DNA of 64,000 bases. Origin: an uncultured Alphaproteobacteria bacterium (lineage in GTDB: Bacteria > Pseudomonadota > Alphaproteobacteria > Caulobacterales > Caulobacteraceae). Shown here in pieces: positions 36,334-43,979 of the stretch. Numbering within the stretch: the stretch's first letter is position 1; every line of letters starts with the position of its first letter. Where the stretch lies: assembly GCA_903860975.1 (NCBI GenBank), contig CAIOSI010000017.1, positions 161,540-225,539 on the forward strand, in the 5' to 3' direction. The notes under the pieces are model-generated. The model ran no database searches, was not told where the DNA came from, and worked only from the letters and a program-made list of their open reading frames with translations. The position numbers and the translations under genes were made by a program.

Positions 36334-37362
36334 GTGGAATCGCAGCCCATGATCGCGCTTAAGGGCGTGCCTGGTTCGCCCTATACGCGCAAGATGCTGG
36401 CGCTGCTCCGCTATCGGCGGCTGCCCTACCGTCTGATCCTGGCGTCGCACGATGCGCCCGGCCTGCCTTCGCCCAAGGTCAATCTGCTGCCGACATTTTT
36501 CCTTCCAGACGCCACGGGAAAGCTCGAGGCGGTAACGGACTCATCGCCGATATTGCGCCGGCTGGAGGCGGAGTCGCCAGACCGACGCGTGCGACCGGCC
36601 GACCCCGCGCTGGCCTTCCTGGATTCGCTCCTTGAAGATTACGCCGACGAGTGGCTGACCAAAGCCATGTTCCACTACCGATGGCGCTATGAGGCCGACG
36701 TTCAGCGTGCGTCCGACATCCTGCCGGCCTGGACCCGCGGACGCATGCCTGACACCGACCTCAAGGCGGCCGGGACCGCGATCGCGGGCCGCCAGATTCC
36801 TCGCTTGCGCTATGTGGGTTCCAATGAGGTTACCGGGCCGGTTATCGAGGCCAGCTACATGCGCTTTCTTGACGCTTTCGAGGCGCATCTGCGTGACCAT
36901 GCCTTCCTGTTGGGCGCTCGACCGGGCGGTGGTGATTTCGCTGCATTTGGGCAGTTAACCCAGCTCGCCGCCTTTGATCCCACGCCGATGGCGATCACGG
37001 CCACCCGCGCGCCGCGGGTGTTCGCCTGGGTCGGCACCGTCGAGGACCTGACGGGACTTGAGCCGGCCTCGTCGGACTGGTTTGCCCCGGGCCGTCTGCC
37101 TGCAACGCTGAAGGCCATCCTGTCGGAGGCCGGCCGGGTTTATGCGCCGCTCCTCATCGCCAATGCCGAAGCGGTACGGTCTGGGGCGGAGCGTGTGGAA
37201 ACGACGATCGATGCCCAGCCCTGGATTCAGCAGCCATTTCCCTATCAGGCCAAATGCCTGACGTGGCTACGCGACGAATACGCCACCCTTGATGCGGCGG
37301 CCCAGGCCACGGTCGACTCTGCCTTGGCGGGCACCGGTTGTGAGAGTCTCGTCGCGGCTTGA
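36334..37362 (+). CDS. Glutathione S-transferase-like protein C
   Basis: 342 residues from a GTG at 36334 with GGAGG upstream; an ATG at 36349 is the alternative. Thioredoxin-like domain with KGVPGSPYTRKMLALLRYRR and NLLPTFFLPDATGKL, GST helical domain with DEWLTKAMFHYRWRYEAD and FLLGARPGGGDFAAFGQL, and a C-terminal extension as in proteins A and B. It diverges from B; the shared intergenic region probably holds both promoters. Specific reaction unknown. Confidence 0.82.
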   Translation: MESQPMIALKGVPGSPYTRKMLALLRYRRLPYRLILASHDAPGLPSPKVNLLPTFFLPDATGKLEAVTDSSPILRRLEAESPDRRVRPADPALAFLDSLLEDYADEWLTKAMFHYRWRYEADVQRASDILPAWTRGRMPDTDLKAAGTAIAGRQIPRLRYVGSNEVTGPVIEASYMRFLDAFEAHLRDHAFLLGARPGGGDFAAFGQLTQLAAFDPTPMAITATRAPRVFAWVGTVEDLTGLEPASSDWFAPGRLPATLKAILSEAGRVYAPLLIANAEAVRSGAERVETTIDAQPWIQQPFPYQAKCLTWLRDEYATLDAAAQATVDSALAGTGCESLVAA

Positions 37363-37885
37363 ACCCCCAGGGAGGAGTCCTGATGATCGGTGTTTGAACA
37401 GGAAGCTTAAATGCGCGTGATCAACACGCTGCAGCCCAACGGTGCGCAAACGCCAGGTCTCGATCGGTGGACGCTCGCTCTACGCCGGCGCGGTGACGGG
37501 GATCCTGTTGGGCAAAGTCGACGAGCTTTGCGACGCGGTCGCGCTTGCGCAATAGCCATCCCTGGCCGCCACGAGCTGCGCTCAACAGGAATGCGGGCTA
37601 TTGCGCATCATCCTTGCGCTGGCCTGCCTGGACAGGTGAATGTCGGCCCGCGCCCAGGCGCAGGCATTTTGGCTCAGCTTGCAGAAGGATTTGTCCAGGC
37701 CCCTCAATTAAGTCCGCCAGGCCGCCGGGGACCGCCCTCGGTCGCTCGGGCGTTTTTGCGACCTGCTAGACGCAGAACTTCGTCCTGACTTCGCCCGACG
37801 CCGTCTCGAGACTGGCGAATTGAGCCCGATCCAGCTCGCCGAACGGTTGAGCTATGGCGAAAAAATCGGCTTGGGCCGAGCCTGA
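37363..37885 (+). pseudogene. Decayed gene remnants (AraC-type HTH and possible HigA tail)
   Basis: No intact gene. Three traces lie in different frames. First, 37457-37555 encodes SIGGRSLYAGAVTGILLGKV with a stop, unassigned. Second, 37640-37711 encodes QAFWLSLQKDLSRPLN with a stop, like the C-terminus of HigA-type antitoxins (FWL-x-LQ-x-D). Third, about 37729-37885 encodes CDLLDAELRPDFARRRLE, SPIQLAERLSYGEK, like the second HTH of AraC-family regulators (ARRRL, IAERLGYSE), which breaks at a run of six A. AraC assignment is moderate; HigA is tentative. Confidence 0.5.
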
Positions 37886-38003
37886 AGATGCCGGTGTTCT
37901 TCTTCGTAAGATCATGAATTTTGAGCGGCTTCACCCGCTTAACTTGCGCTTCACACCTTTCAGCCAATCGTTTTTGATTAGCCGAAGAGGAGTTGAAGTC
38001 ATT

Positions 38004-39428
38004 ATGTATAACAAACACTTATTGGTTTACGCTTTGGCGGCTTCGGTCCTCGTTGTTGGCTCAAGCGCCAGCGGATTACTGATCTTGGGGGCTGGGGCGG
38101 CAGGGGCCGCGACAGGTCAGCCGCCAGCGCCACCGCCTGCGCCCTCCGGGCCTTTCCCCAATGCGACGGGCCAGTGGTCCAACTTCAGCAATCTTGCGCC
38201 GCAGGCGGGCAATCCATTTTCCATCGCGTTGGGAACGAACGGTCGAACCTGTGCCTCCTGCCACGCGCCCACGGATTCTTGGACCGCTACGCCGGCGGCT
38301 CTGCAGCAGCGGTTTAAAAGCACGAATGGCGCAGACCCAATTTTTGCCAGCGTCGACGGAACCAATTGTCCGACACTGAGCCAGGCGACCCCCGCGGGCC
38401 GTCAGGCCGCCTCCAGCCTGCTCCTTGGCAAGGGCCTTATCCGCGTTGCGATCGCGCCGCCCGCGCAGGCCCAGTTCAAAGTATCATTTGTTGACAACCC
38501 CTATGGCTGCGCCTCGGCCTCGCCAGTCTCTGTCTATCGCCGTATCCTGCCGACGACCAACTTGGCGTTCCTTTCCGACTTGATGTGGGACGGAAGGGAA
38601 ACGTTGGCGACCACCAACATCCATGCCGCGCTCTTGAAACAAGCCGCAGATGCTGTGGTGGATCATGCGGCGGGCGGGGTTTTGCCAACGGCCACTCTGC
38701 AATCGATGGTCAGCTTTGAGACCGCGCAATTTTCCGCGCAGGTTTCGAATACAGCCGCCGGCGTCCTTAATTCTGCCGGAGCAAGCGGTGGTCCGGCGCT
38801 TCTGGCTCAACAGACGTTTACACCTGGCGCGAATGATCCCTTTGGACCCAGCGCGCCTGCGCCTGGTGTGACGCCAAGCCCGGTCTTTACGGTCTATTCG
38901 TCCTGGGAAGCCTTGCAAGGCGTCAGCCCAGCGGCGCTGGTCCAAGCCTCGATTGGGCGCGGAGAGCGGATTTTCAATACGCGGCCAATGACCATTATCG
39001 GCGCGGCTGGCCTGAATGACCAAGCCAATGCGCGTGGTCAGACCTTAACGACGGTCAAGGGCACATGCGGTTCATGCCACAATGCTCCTAACGCGGGGAG
39101 CAGCACGACGGGCCGATTCTTCGATACCGGGGTTTCTCACGCGTCGAACCGAACCGCGGACCTGCCGCTGATAACTCTGACCAATCGTACGACGGGGGCG
39201 ACAATCCAAACCACTGATCCGGGCATTGCCCTGACCACGGGACTGTGGGCGGACGTCAACCGGTTTAAGGTTCCGACTTTGCGGAATCTCAGCGCGCGCG
39301 CACCCTTCTTCCACAATGGCTCTGCGCAAAGCCTGGATGCCGTGGTGAATTTCTACAACAACAGGTTCAATCTGAATCTGACATCCCAGGAACATACAGA
39401 TCTGGTCGCCTTCCTGAGTGCGCTCTGA
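38004..39428 (+). CDS. Di-haem cytochrome c (cytochrome c peroxidase/MauG-like)
   Basis: 474 residues from the ATG at 38004, which follows GAAGAGGAG. An N-terminal hydrophobic signal or anchor is followed by a Pro-rich linker (QPPAPPPAPSGPFP). Two haem-binding motifs are present: CASCH near residue 83 and CGSCH near residue 354. LPTTNLAFLSDLMWDGRE and FKVPTLRNLSARAPFFHNGSAQSL are characteristic of the CcpA/MauG family. Likely periplasmic electron carrier or peroxidase. With the nearby Mo hydroxylase it could be the electron acceptor, although it is on the opposite strand. Confidence 0.85.
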   Translation: MYNKHLLVYALAASVLVVGSSASGLLILGAGAAGAATGQPPAPPPAPSGPFPNATGQWSNFSNLAPQAGNPFSIALGTNGRTCASCHAPTDSWTATPAALQQRFKSTNGADPIFASVDGTNCPTLSQATPAGRQAASSLLLGKGLIRVAIAPPAQAQFKVSFVDNPYGCASASPVSVYRRILPTTNLAFLSDLMWDGRETLATTNIHAALLKQAADAVVDHAAGGVLPTATLQSMVSFETAQFSAQVSNTAAGVLNSAGASGGPALLAQQTFTPGANDPFGPSAPAPGVTPSPVFTVYSSWEALQGVSPAALVQASIGRGERIFNTRPMTIIGAAGLNDQANARGQTLTTVKGTCGSCHNAPNAGSSTTGRFFDTGVSHASNRTADLPLITLTNRTTGATIQTTDPGIALTTGLWADVNRFKVPTLRNLSARAPFFHNGSAQSLDAVVNFYNNRFNLNLTSQEHTDLVAFLSAL

Positions 39429-39892
39429 TCCCTGAGCCGATCGCATCGATCGCGATGTCACAGAGATGACCGATGATGCACTGATCATGGTGCGATCGGG
39501 CGGGTTGGCCGGGAAACTGGTATCGAGAAACACCGATTGCGCTCGCTTTTTGCGAACTCAGGGCAGGGGCGACGGCGCCGGAAAAGAGCCGTTGCAACCC
39601 AGATTGTCAGTTCCATCAGGGGGCTCGACCAATATTCATCTGCGACGCAGGTGGCAGTTTGGTCCGAACATCGGCGCAGGTTCAGCGGGATTTTGCGACC
39701 CTGACTGGTTCGCCGAACAGGGGGAGCCGAAGGGGTGCAGACCGCCCCTCGGTCATGTTGCCCAGACGGCCTTGCTGGGCCAACTGCCGAGCGACAGAGC
39801 GGGAACCTTTGCGGTGGTGAAGCTTTAGAATTGCAGGCGCGCCTGGATTTCCAACCGCGTCGCGAGTGCGTCTCGCAGAGGTGGTTCGTCCC
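39429..39892. other. Intergenic stretch, no gene recognised
   Basis: 464 nt between the cytochrome and the RcnB-like gene. A 120-codon open frame on the plus strand (39466-39828) has no ribosome site, signal or recognisable motif. I see no promoter or repeat I can defend. Confidence 0.4.
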
Positions 39893-40234
39893 ATGAAAAT
39901 GATGATGGTTGGCGCGCTGGCGCTTACGATTGCGGCTGGCTCGGCAGCGAGCGCGCAGCCCTATGGCAATGGTCCCGACCACGGCCGAGGCGACCACGGC
40001 AAGGCCGCCTCCCACGGGAACTGGGGCAAGGACTATGGTGGAGACCACAATTGGAAGCGCGGCGAACGCGTTGGCTACAACGATTGGCAGGGCGCTCATG
40101 TCGTTGACTATCGTCAGCACAAGCTGCGCCGGCCGCCGCGTGGATACGAATGGCGCGAATCCAATGGCCAATACATCCTTGCTGCGGTGGCGACGGGCTT
40201 GATCGCCTCGATCATCCTGAACGCGGGCCACTAG
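39893..40234 (+). CDS. RcnB-like periplasmic protein
   Basis: 113 residues. Signal peptide (MKMMMVGALALTIAAGSAASA), then a His/Gly/Asp-rich segment and the RcnB signature: W(K)RGERVGYNDW, VVDYRQHKLRRPPRGYEWRE, and a final hydrophobic YILAAVATGLIASIIL. In E. coli RcnB is a periplasmic protein affecting nickel/cobalt homeostasis; alphaproteobacteria carry many paralogues of unknown role. The start at 39893 is chosen because it opens the signal peptide. Confidence 0.85.
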   Translation: MKMMMVGALALTIAAGSAASAQPYGNGPDHGRGDHGKAASHGNWGKDYGGDHNWKRGERVGYNDWQGAHVVDYRQHKLRRPPRGYEWRESNGQYILAAVATGLIASIILNAGH

Positions 40235-40247
40235 GCCTAAAGGGTAT

Positions 40248-40270
40248 CGGCGGGGCACCAAGCCCCGCCG
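40248..40270. terminator. Bidirectional terminator hairpin
   Basis: Perfect 9-bp stem CGGCGGGGC / GCCCCGCCG with a 5-nt loop (ACCAA), between the convergent RcnB-like gene (stop 40234) and Mo-hydroxylase large subunit (stop 40311). Confidence 0.65.
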
Positions 40271-40310
40271 CGTATCCGCCCTCCAGGCCTAAGAGGCTTG
40301 GCGGCGGGTA

Positions 40311-42500
40311 CTAGCCATCGCTCATCGTTGCGCCAGGGAAGAACGGCAAGGTGCGGACCCGGACCCCAGTGAGCTTGGCGAAGGCGTTGGCCACCGCTGG
40401 GGCGACACAGGGCACGCCGGTCTCCCCGACGCCCCCCGGTGCTTCCGTCGACGGGACGATGGCGACGCTGACCGCCGGCATCTCGGCGCGTCGCAGGACC
40501 CGGTAGTTGCTGAAGTTTGTCACGTTCGGGATGCCGGAGGCGAAGGTCACCTGGCCCCACAGAGCCGCAGAAAGACCGTGGGCGATACCACCCTGGACCT
40601 GGGCCTCGATAGAATCTGGGTTGATCGCAACGCCACAGTCGATGGCGCAGAACATCTTATTGACCCGAATGGACGTGGCGCTCCCCGAAATTTCAGCGAC
40701 CAAGCCGATGTAGCTGCCGAACCCACTGAGGATCGCCACGCCGCGGGCACTTCCCTTGGGTGGAGCCGTCGTCGACCAGCCGCTCAATTTGTCGACTGCA
40801 TTTAGGACGCCGAGCAAACGTGGGTTGGCGCTGGTCAGAAGGGATCGGCGCAACGCGACAGGGTCCTTGCCCATGGCCAGGGCCAACTCGTCGATCGCGC
40901 TCTCGACGGCGAAGGTATTGTAGGATTCACCGACCGAGCGCCAGTAGCCCAGCGGAATGTCCGCAGGGTTGGGCACGAACTCGATACGTCGGTTGGCGAT
41001 GGCGTAGGGCAGTCCCACAGCGCCGGCGACTGCGCCGGTGTCTTCGGGATTGTTCCCAGGCGTTGTGTTGCGCTGGATATTTATTGATGGCGAGACGTTG
41101 CGGTAAAGCAGCGCCGTGATGTTGCCGGCCGCGTCGGCGCCGGCTTGCACGCGGATAGAAGCGCACGGGCGATACTTATCGTTCTGGAAATCCTGCTTGC
41201 GAGACCAGACCAATTTGACCGGTTTGCCAATCTGCTTGGCAATTTTCACCGCCTGGCTGATGTAATCCTGCTCGATCTTTCGGCCTAAACCTCCGCCTAG
41301 GTAAGTCGTGTGAACGGAAATGGCGCTGGCAGGTAGCCCGGTGATCCCCATGATTGTCGGGAAGCACATGGCCTGTCCCTGGGTTGGAGCCCAGATCTCT
41401 GCGGAGGTTGGTGTGACCACGGCGGTGCAGTTCAACACCTCCATGCAAGCATGAGCCAAGTAGGGCAGGTTGTAGGTCGCATCGATCTTCGTCGTGGCTT
41501 GGCCGAGCGCAGCGGCCGGGTCGATGCCGCCGACTGACTCATAGATGCGCGGCGTGACCGTGGTTGAGGTCAAGAGGGATTGGGCCGTCGCCAGGATCTG
41601 GACAGAATCGCGGGAGGCGAGGTTCGTCGGCAAGGTCCATTTGATGGCGGATGCCAGGGATTGGGCGGCGTTCATCGCCGACCAGGTATTGGTTGCGATC
41701 ACACCGACGGCATCGCCAAGATTGATCAGAGTGGCGCCATTTTGACTGCTCGGCATAGAGGCCACGATGCCGCCTGACGTCGGGCAGTGGATCACCGAGG
41801 CGAAGACCATACCGGGGATTTGCACGTCGATGCCGAAGACCGCCGAGCCGTCCACTTTGGCCGGGATGTCGGTACGGTGCAGGCGCTTGCCAATGACATT
41901 CCGGGTGGTGGCCAGCGTCACCGAGCTTGGCGGTGTCAGCTTGGCCGCTGCCGCCACAAGATCGCTGAAATTGAAGGTCGTCACGCCGTTTGTGACCTTG
42001 CCACCAGACGCGAGCTGCCAGCCACCGCCAGGCGTGGCGGCTTCAGCAGCGGCAAACAACATATCGCGCGCCTTGGCTGCTGCTGTCCGAAGCGGAATGT
42101 ACCAGCCCCGTATGCTGGTGCTGCCGCCTGTGATCTGGGCGCCGAACATCGGGTTGGCGAAGGGGTTGGGGGAGGCCGCCGTCGCGGTGGCGTGCTCAAC
42201 GCTCAACTGGCTCCAGTTCAGCATCAGCTCTTCGGCGACCAGTTGGCCTAAGCCCGTCATGATCCCCTGACCCATTTCGCTCGGGCCGATGAACAGCTTT
42301 ACGTTATTTGCGCTATCGATTTGCAGGTAGGCGCCCAGCGCCGCTCCGGGCGGCTGGGTTGTGCTTGCAGTGGCGGTCCCGCTGGTGCTCGCAACTGCCA
42401 GGGTCGCTGCATTGCGTGTCGCAACCACGGCGACCGGGATAACAAGCGCCGTAGCGGCCGCTCCGGTAAGAACAGCGCGGCGATCAACGGATCCGGACAT
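40311..42500 (-). CDS. Molybdenum hydroxylase large subunit (isoquinoline/aldehyde oxidoreductase type)
   Basis: 729 residues of the xanthine oxidase superfamily. The N-terminus (SVDRRAVLTGAAATALVIP) is twin-arginine-like, which suggests export of the folded enzyme. Mo-pterin regions include PSEMGQGIMTGLGQL, TYLGGGLGRKIEQDY and the catalytic Glu in GGVGETGVP. This arrangement (large subunit with Tat-like leader, separate small 2Fe-2S subunit, no FAD subunit) is typical of IorAB-like enzymes that hydroxylate N-heterocycles or oxidise aldehydes and pass electrons to cytochrome c. Substrate not assignable. Confidence 0.9.
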   Translation of the reverse strand: MSGSVDRRAVLTGAAATALVIPVAVVATRNAATLAVASTSGTATASTTQPPGAALGAYLQIDSANNVKLFIGPSEMGQGIMTGLGQLVAEELMLNWSQLSVEHATATAASPNPFANPMFGAQITGGSTSIRGWYIPLRTAAAKARDMLFAAAEAATPGGGWQLASGGKVTNGVTTFNFSDLVAAAAKLTPPSSVTLATTRNVIGKRLHRTDIPAKVDGSAVFGIDVQIPGMVFASVIHCPTSGGIVASMPSSQNGATLINLGDAVGVIATNTWSAMNAAQSLASAIKWTLPTNLASRDSVQILATAQSLLTSTTVTPRIYESVGGIDPAAALGQATTKIDATYNLPYLAHACMEVLNCTAVVTPTSAEIWAPTQGQAMCFPTIMGITGLPASAISVHTTYLGGGLGRKIEQDYISQAVKIAKQIGKPVKLVWSRKQDFQNDKYRPCASIRVQAGADAAGNITALLYRNVSPSINIQRNTTPGNNPEDTGAVAGAVGLPYAIANRRIEFVPNPADIPLGYWRSVGESYNTFAVESAIDELALAMGKDPVALRRSLLTSANPRLLGVLNAVDKLSGWSTTAPPKGSARGVAILSGFGSYIGLVAEISGSATSIRVNKMFCAIDCGVAINPDSIEAQVQGGIAHGLSAALWGQVTFASGIPNVTNFSNYRVLRRAEMPAVSVAIVPSTEAPGGVGETGVPCVAPAVANAFAKLTGVRVRTLPFFPGATMSDG

Positions 42501-42533
42501 ATTTCATCTCCATGGTGCAGGGCCGATTTCGAG

Positions 42534-42992
42534 TCAGAGGCCTTGAACGGCCTGGTTGATGCGCTGGTAAGTCCCGCAGACGCAGACGTTGGAATTTTCC
42601 GAACCGATCGAAGCGCCGTGGTGACCGGCCTTCATCGCTCCGACGGTCACCATCAGCATCCCCGGCTGGCAATAGCCGCACTGAGGCACCTGGTTGGCGA
42701 TCCATGCGGCCTGGGCCTTCTGTCCGTCCGGATCGACCGCAAGTCCCTCTACGGTCATGATCGGCTTGCCGACCGCAGAGCCCACATCCATGACGCAGGA
42801 TTTTTCCGCCTGACCGTTCACCAAGACGGTGCAGGCTCCGCAGATTTCGATGCCACAGCCGTATTTCGTGCCAGTTAAGCCGAGAATATCCCTCAGTACC
42901 CAGAGCAATGGCATACCAGTGTCACTGACCGTGGCCGTACGATTTACGCCGTTGACGTTTAAGGTTAAGGTTGTGCTCACGGGAACCATCAT
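42534..42992 (-). CDS. Molybdenum hydroxylase small 2Fe-2S subunit
   Basis: 152 residues. Plant-type ferredoxin cluster at the N-terminus (YGCGIEICGACTVLVNG) and a C-terminal second [2Fe-2S] domain (QCGYCQPGMLM, VCVCGTYQRI). These two clusters relay electrons from the Mo cofactor. Located 33 nt upstream of the large subunit in one operon. The start Met has a second in-frame Met directly after it. Confidence 0.92.
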   Translation of the reverse strand: MMVPVSTTLTLNVNGVNRTATVSDTGMPLLWVLRDILGLTGTKYGCGIEICGACTVLVNGQAEKSCVMDVGSAVGKPIMTVEGLAVDPDGQKAQAAWIANQVPQCGYCQPGMLMVTVGAMKAGHHGASIGSENSNVCVCGTYQRINQAVQGL

Positions 42993-43429
42993 TTGCTATT
43001 TAATGCCTGTCATTATTACCTATTACGATCGTTTAATGATCACTAACTAATATAGAAAAGAATATCCGATATTTTTTTAACTATACATTTTTTATAACAT
43101 CTTTATAGAATTTTTTCGGTCCGAGGTGCCGCAATGCTGACGGGCTTGGCCGCACGCTGTCTCGCACGACTAATGGGGGCCAGTGGCGTCAGGCGAAGGT
43201 GAACCTATCGCCATTTATGGCTCGTCTGGCCGAGCAGCACCGGCTCGTGAGACCAAGAATCGGATAAACGCCACCGGCTCCCTTGCCGATATCATCGGCC
43301 AGACCGTCCAGCTCTAATGTCGTTTCAAGCTGGGCTATCGTCACGATCACGGGGGCTGGGCCGGGCCGTTAGCCTGGTATTTCCGACAGAAACGCTCCGC
43401 GCGCCCTGGGTGTTTATCCAGGGGCGAGC
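42993..43429. promoter_or_regulatory. AT-rich region upstream of the Mo-hydroxylase operon
   Basis: 437 nt without a gene. The first ~120 nt next to the small-subunit start are strikingly AT-rich, with homopolymer T runs around 43072-43115, in an otherwise GC-rich window. This probably contains the operon's minus-strand promoter and may be bound by a nucleoid protein. The remainder (43120-43429) has no open frame I can support. Confidence 0.4.
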
Positions 43430-43948
43430 TTAGAGCGTCAGCGCCGCGACGACAGCCTCGATGACGGCACGGGCCTTGGCGCGCATTTCGTCATCCGTCG
43501 CGTCTTGGATGGGGTGATCCACCAGCACATAGCGTGCGCCGTCCATGCCCAGGGCCCTACGCTGGACCTCTGCGGCCTCAGCGAATTCGCTGGAGGCGAT
43601 GGAAACGGCGGGAAGACCCTGGATTTCGAACCATACGGTGTCGTGCAGACTGCACGTCGTGCATGATCCTCAATCGGCGAGAGCTTCCACCAGGACGCTG
43701 CATTCCGACTTGATCCGCAGCCGCAGGTCCGTGGGGCAGGGCTTGGCAAAGGTGGGTTTGGCGTAGCGCCGGGTCTCGACGTCTGGATATCGGGCCGCCA
43801 GCAGGCGCTCCAACTCGTCCAGCAGGATGTTGCCGCGCGGCTTGCTGATATCCAGCAGGCCGATCACCCCTGAGATGTCGCCGGTTCGCGGCGTGATCTG
43901 TCGCGCGACGGGCACCCGCTCGTCAGTAGGATCTAGGATTGTCGTCAT
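43430..43948 (-). CDS. UGSC-family selenoprotein (in-frame TGA = selenocysteine)
   Basis: Read with TGA at 43670-43672 as selenocysteine, this gives 172 residues with Sec at 93. The start ATG at 43948 follows GGAGGA. The residues around the recoded codon are ALAD-U-GSCTTCSLHDTVWFE, the U-G-S-C motif that names the (seleno)protein family, with an extra Cys three residues on (Sec/Cys-x2-Cys pattern likely redox active). After the TGA the frame stays open 240 nt with sensible sequence (GLPAVSIASSEFAEAAEVQ, MDGARYVLVDHPIQDATDDE) to a TAA. Conventional callers would give a truncated 92-residue product. It is directly downstream of a thioredoxin-fold gene, tRNA-Sec and selB. Molecular function is unknown. 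Confidence 0.9.
43637..43669 (-). promoter_or_regulatory. Bacterial SECIS element
   Basis: Immediately 3' of the UGA the minus-strand RNA forms a 6-bp hairpin CGUGCA-GUC-UGCACG at 43642-43656; the loop lies 20-22 nt after the UGA. The core GUGCAGUCUGCAC closely resembles the E. coli fdhF SECIS apex (UUGCAGGUCUGCACC) at nearly the same distance, including loop GU. SelB binds such loops to deliver Sec-tRNA. Confidence 0.8.
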
Positions 43949-43979
43949 CGACGTCCTCCAAACTTCTCTAGCTAGTTTA

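Noticed and set aside
39466..39828. 120-codon plus-strand frame between the cytochrome and RcnB-like genes
   Set aside because: No ribosome site, no domain, and composition typical of a chance frame in GC-rich DNA.
43120..43429. Possible decayed SDR or transposase traces upstream of the Mo-hydroxylase leader
   Set aside because: Only a short AIVTITGAG-like stretch; too little to support any homology.
43438..43749. Open frame of 103 codons overlapping the selenoprotein 3' half
   Set aside because: It is in a different frame, has Ser/Arg/Pro-rich shadow composition and no ribosome site. The UGSC reading frame explains this stretch.
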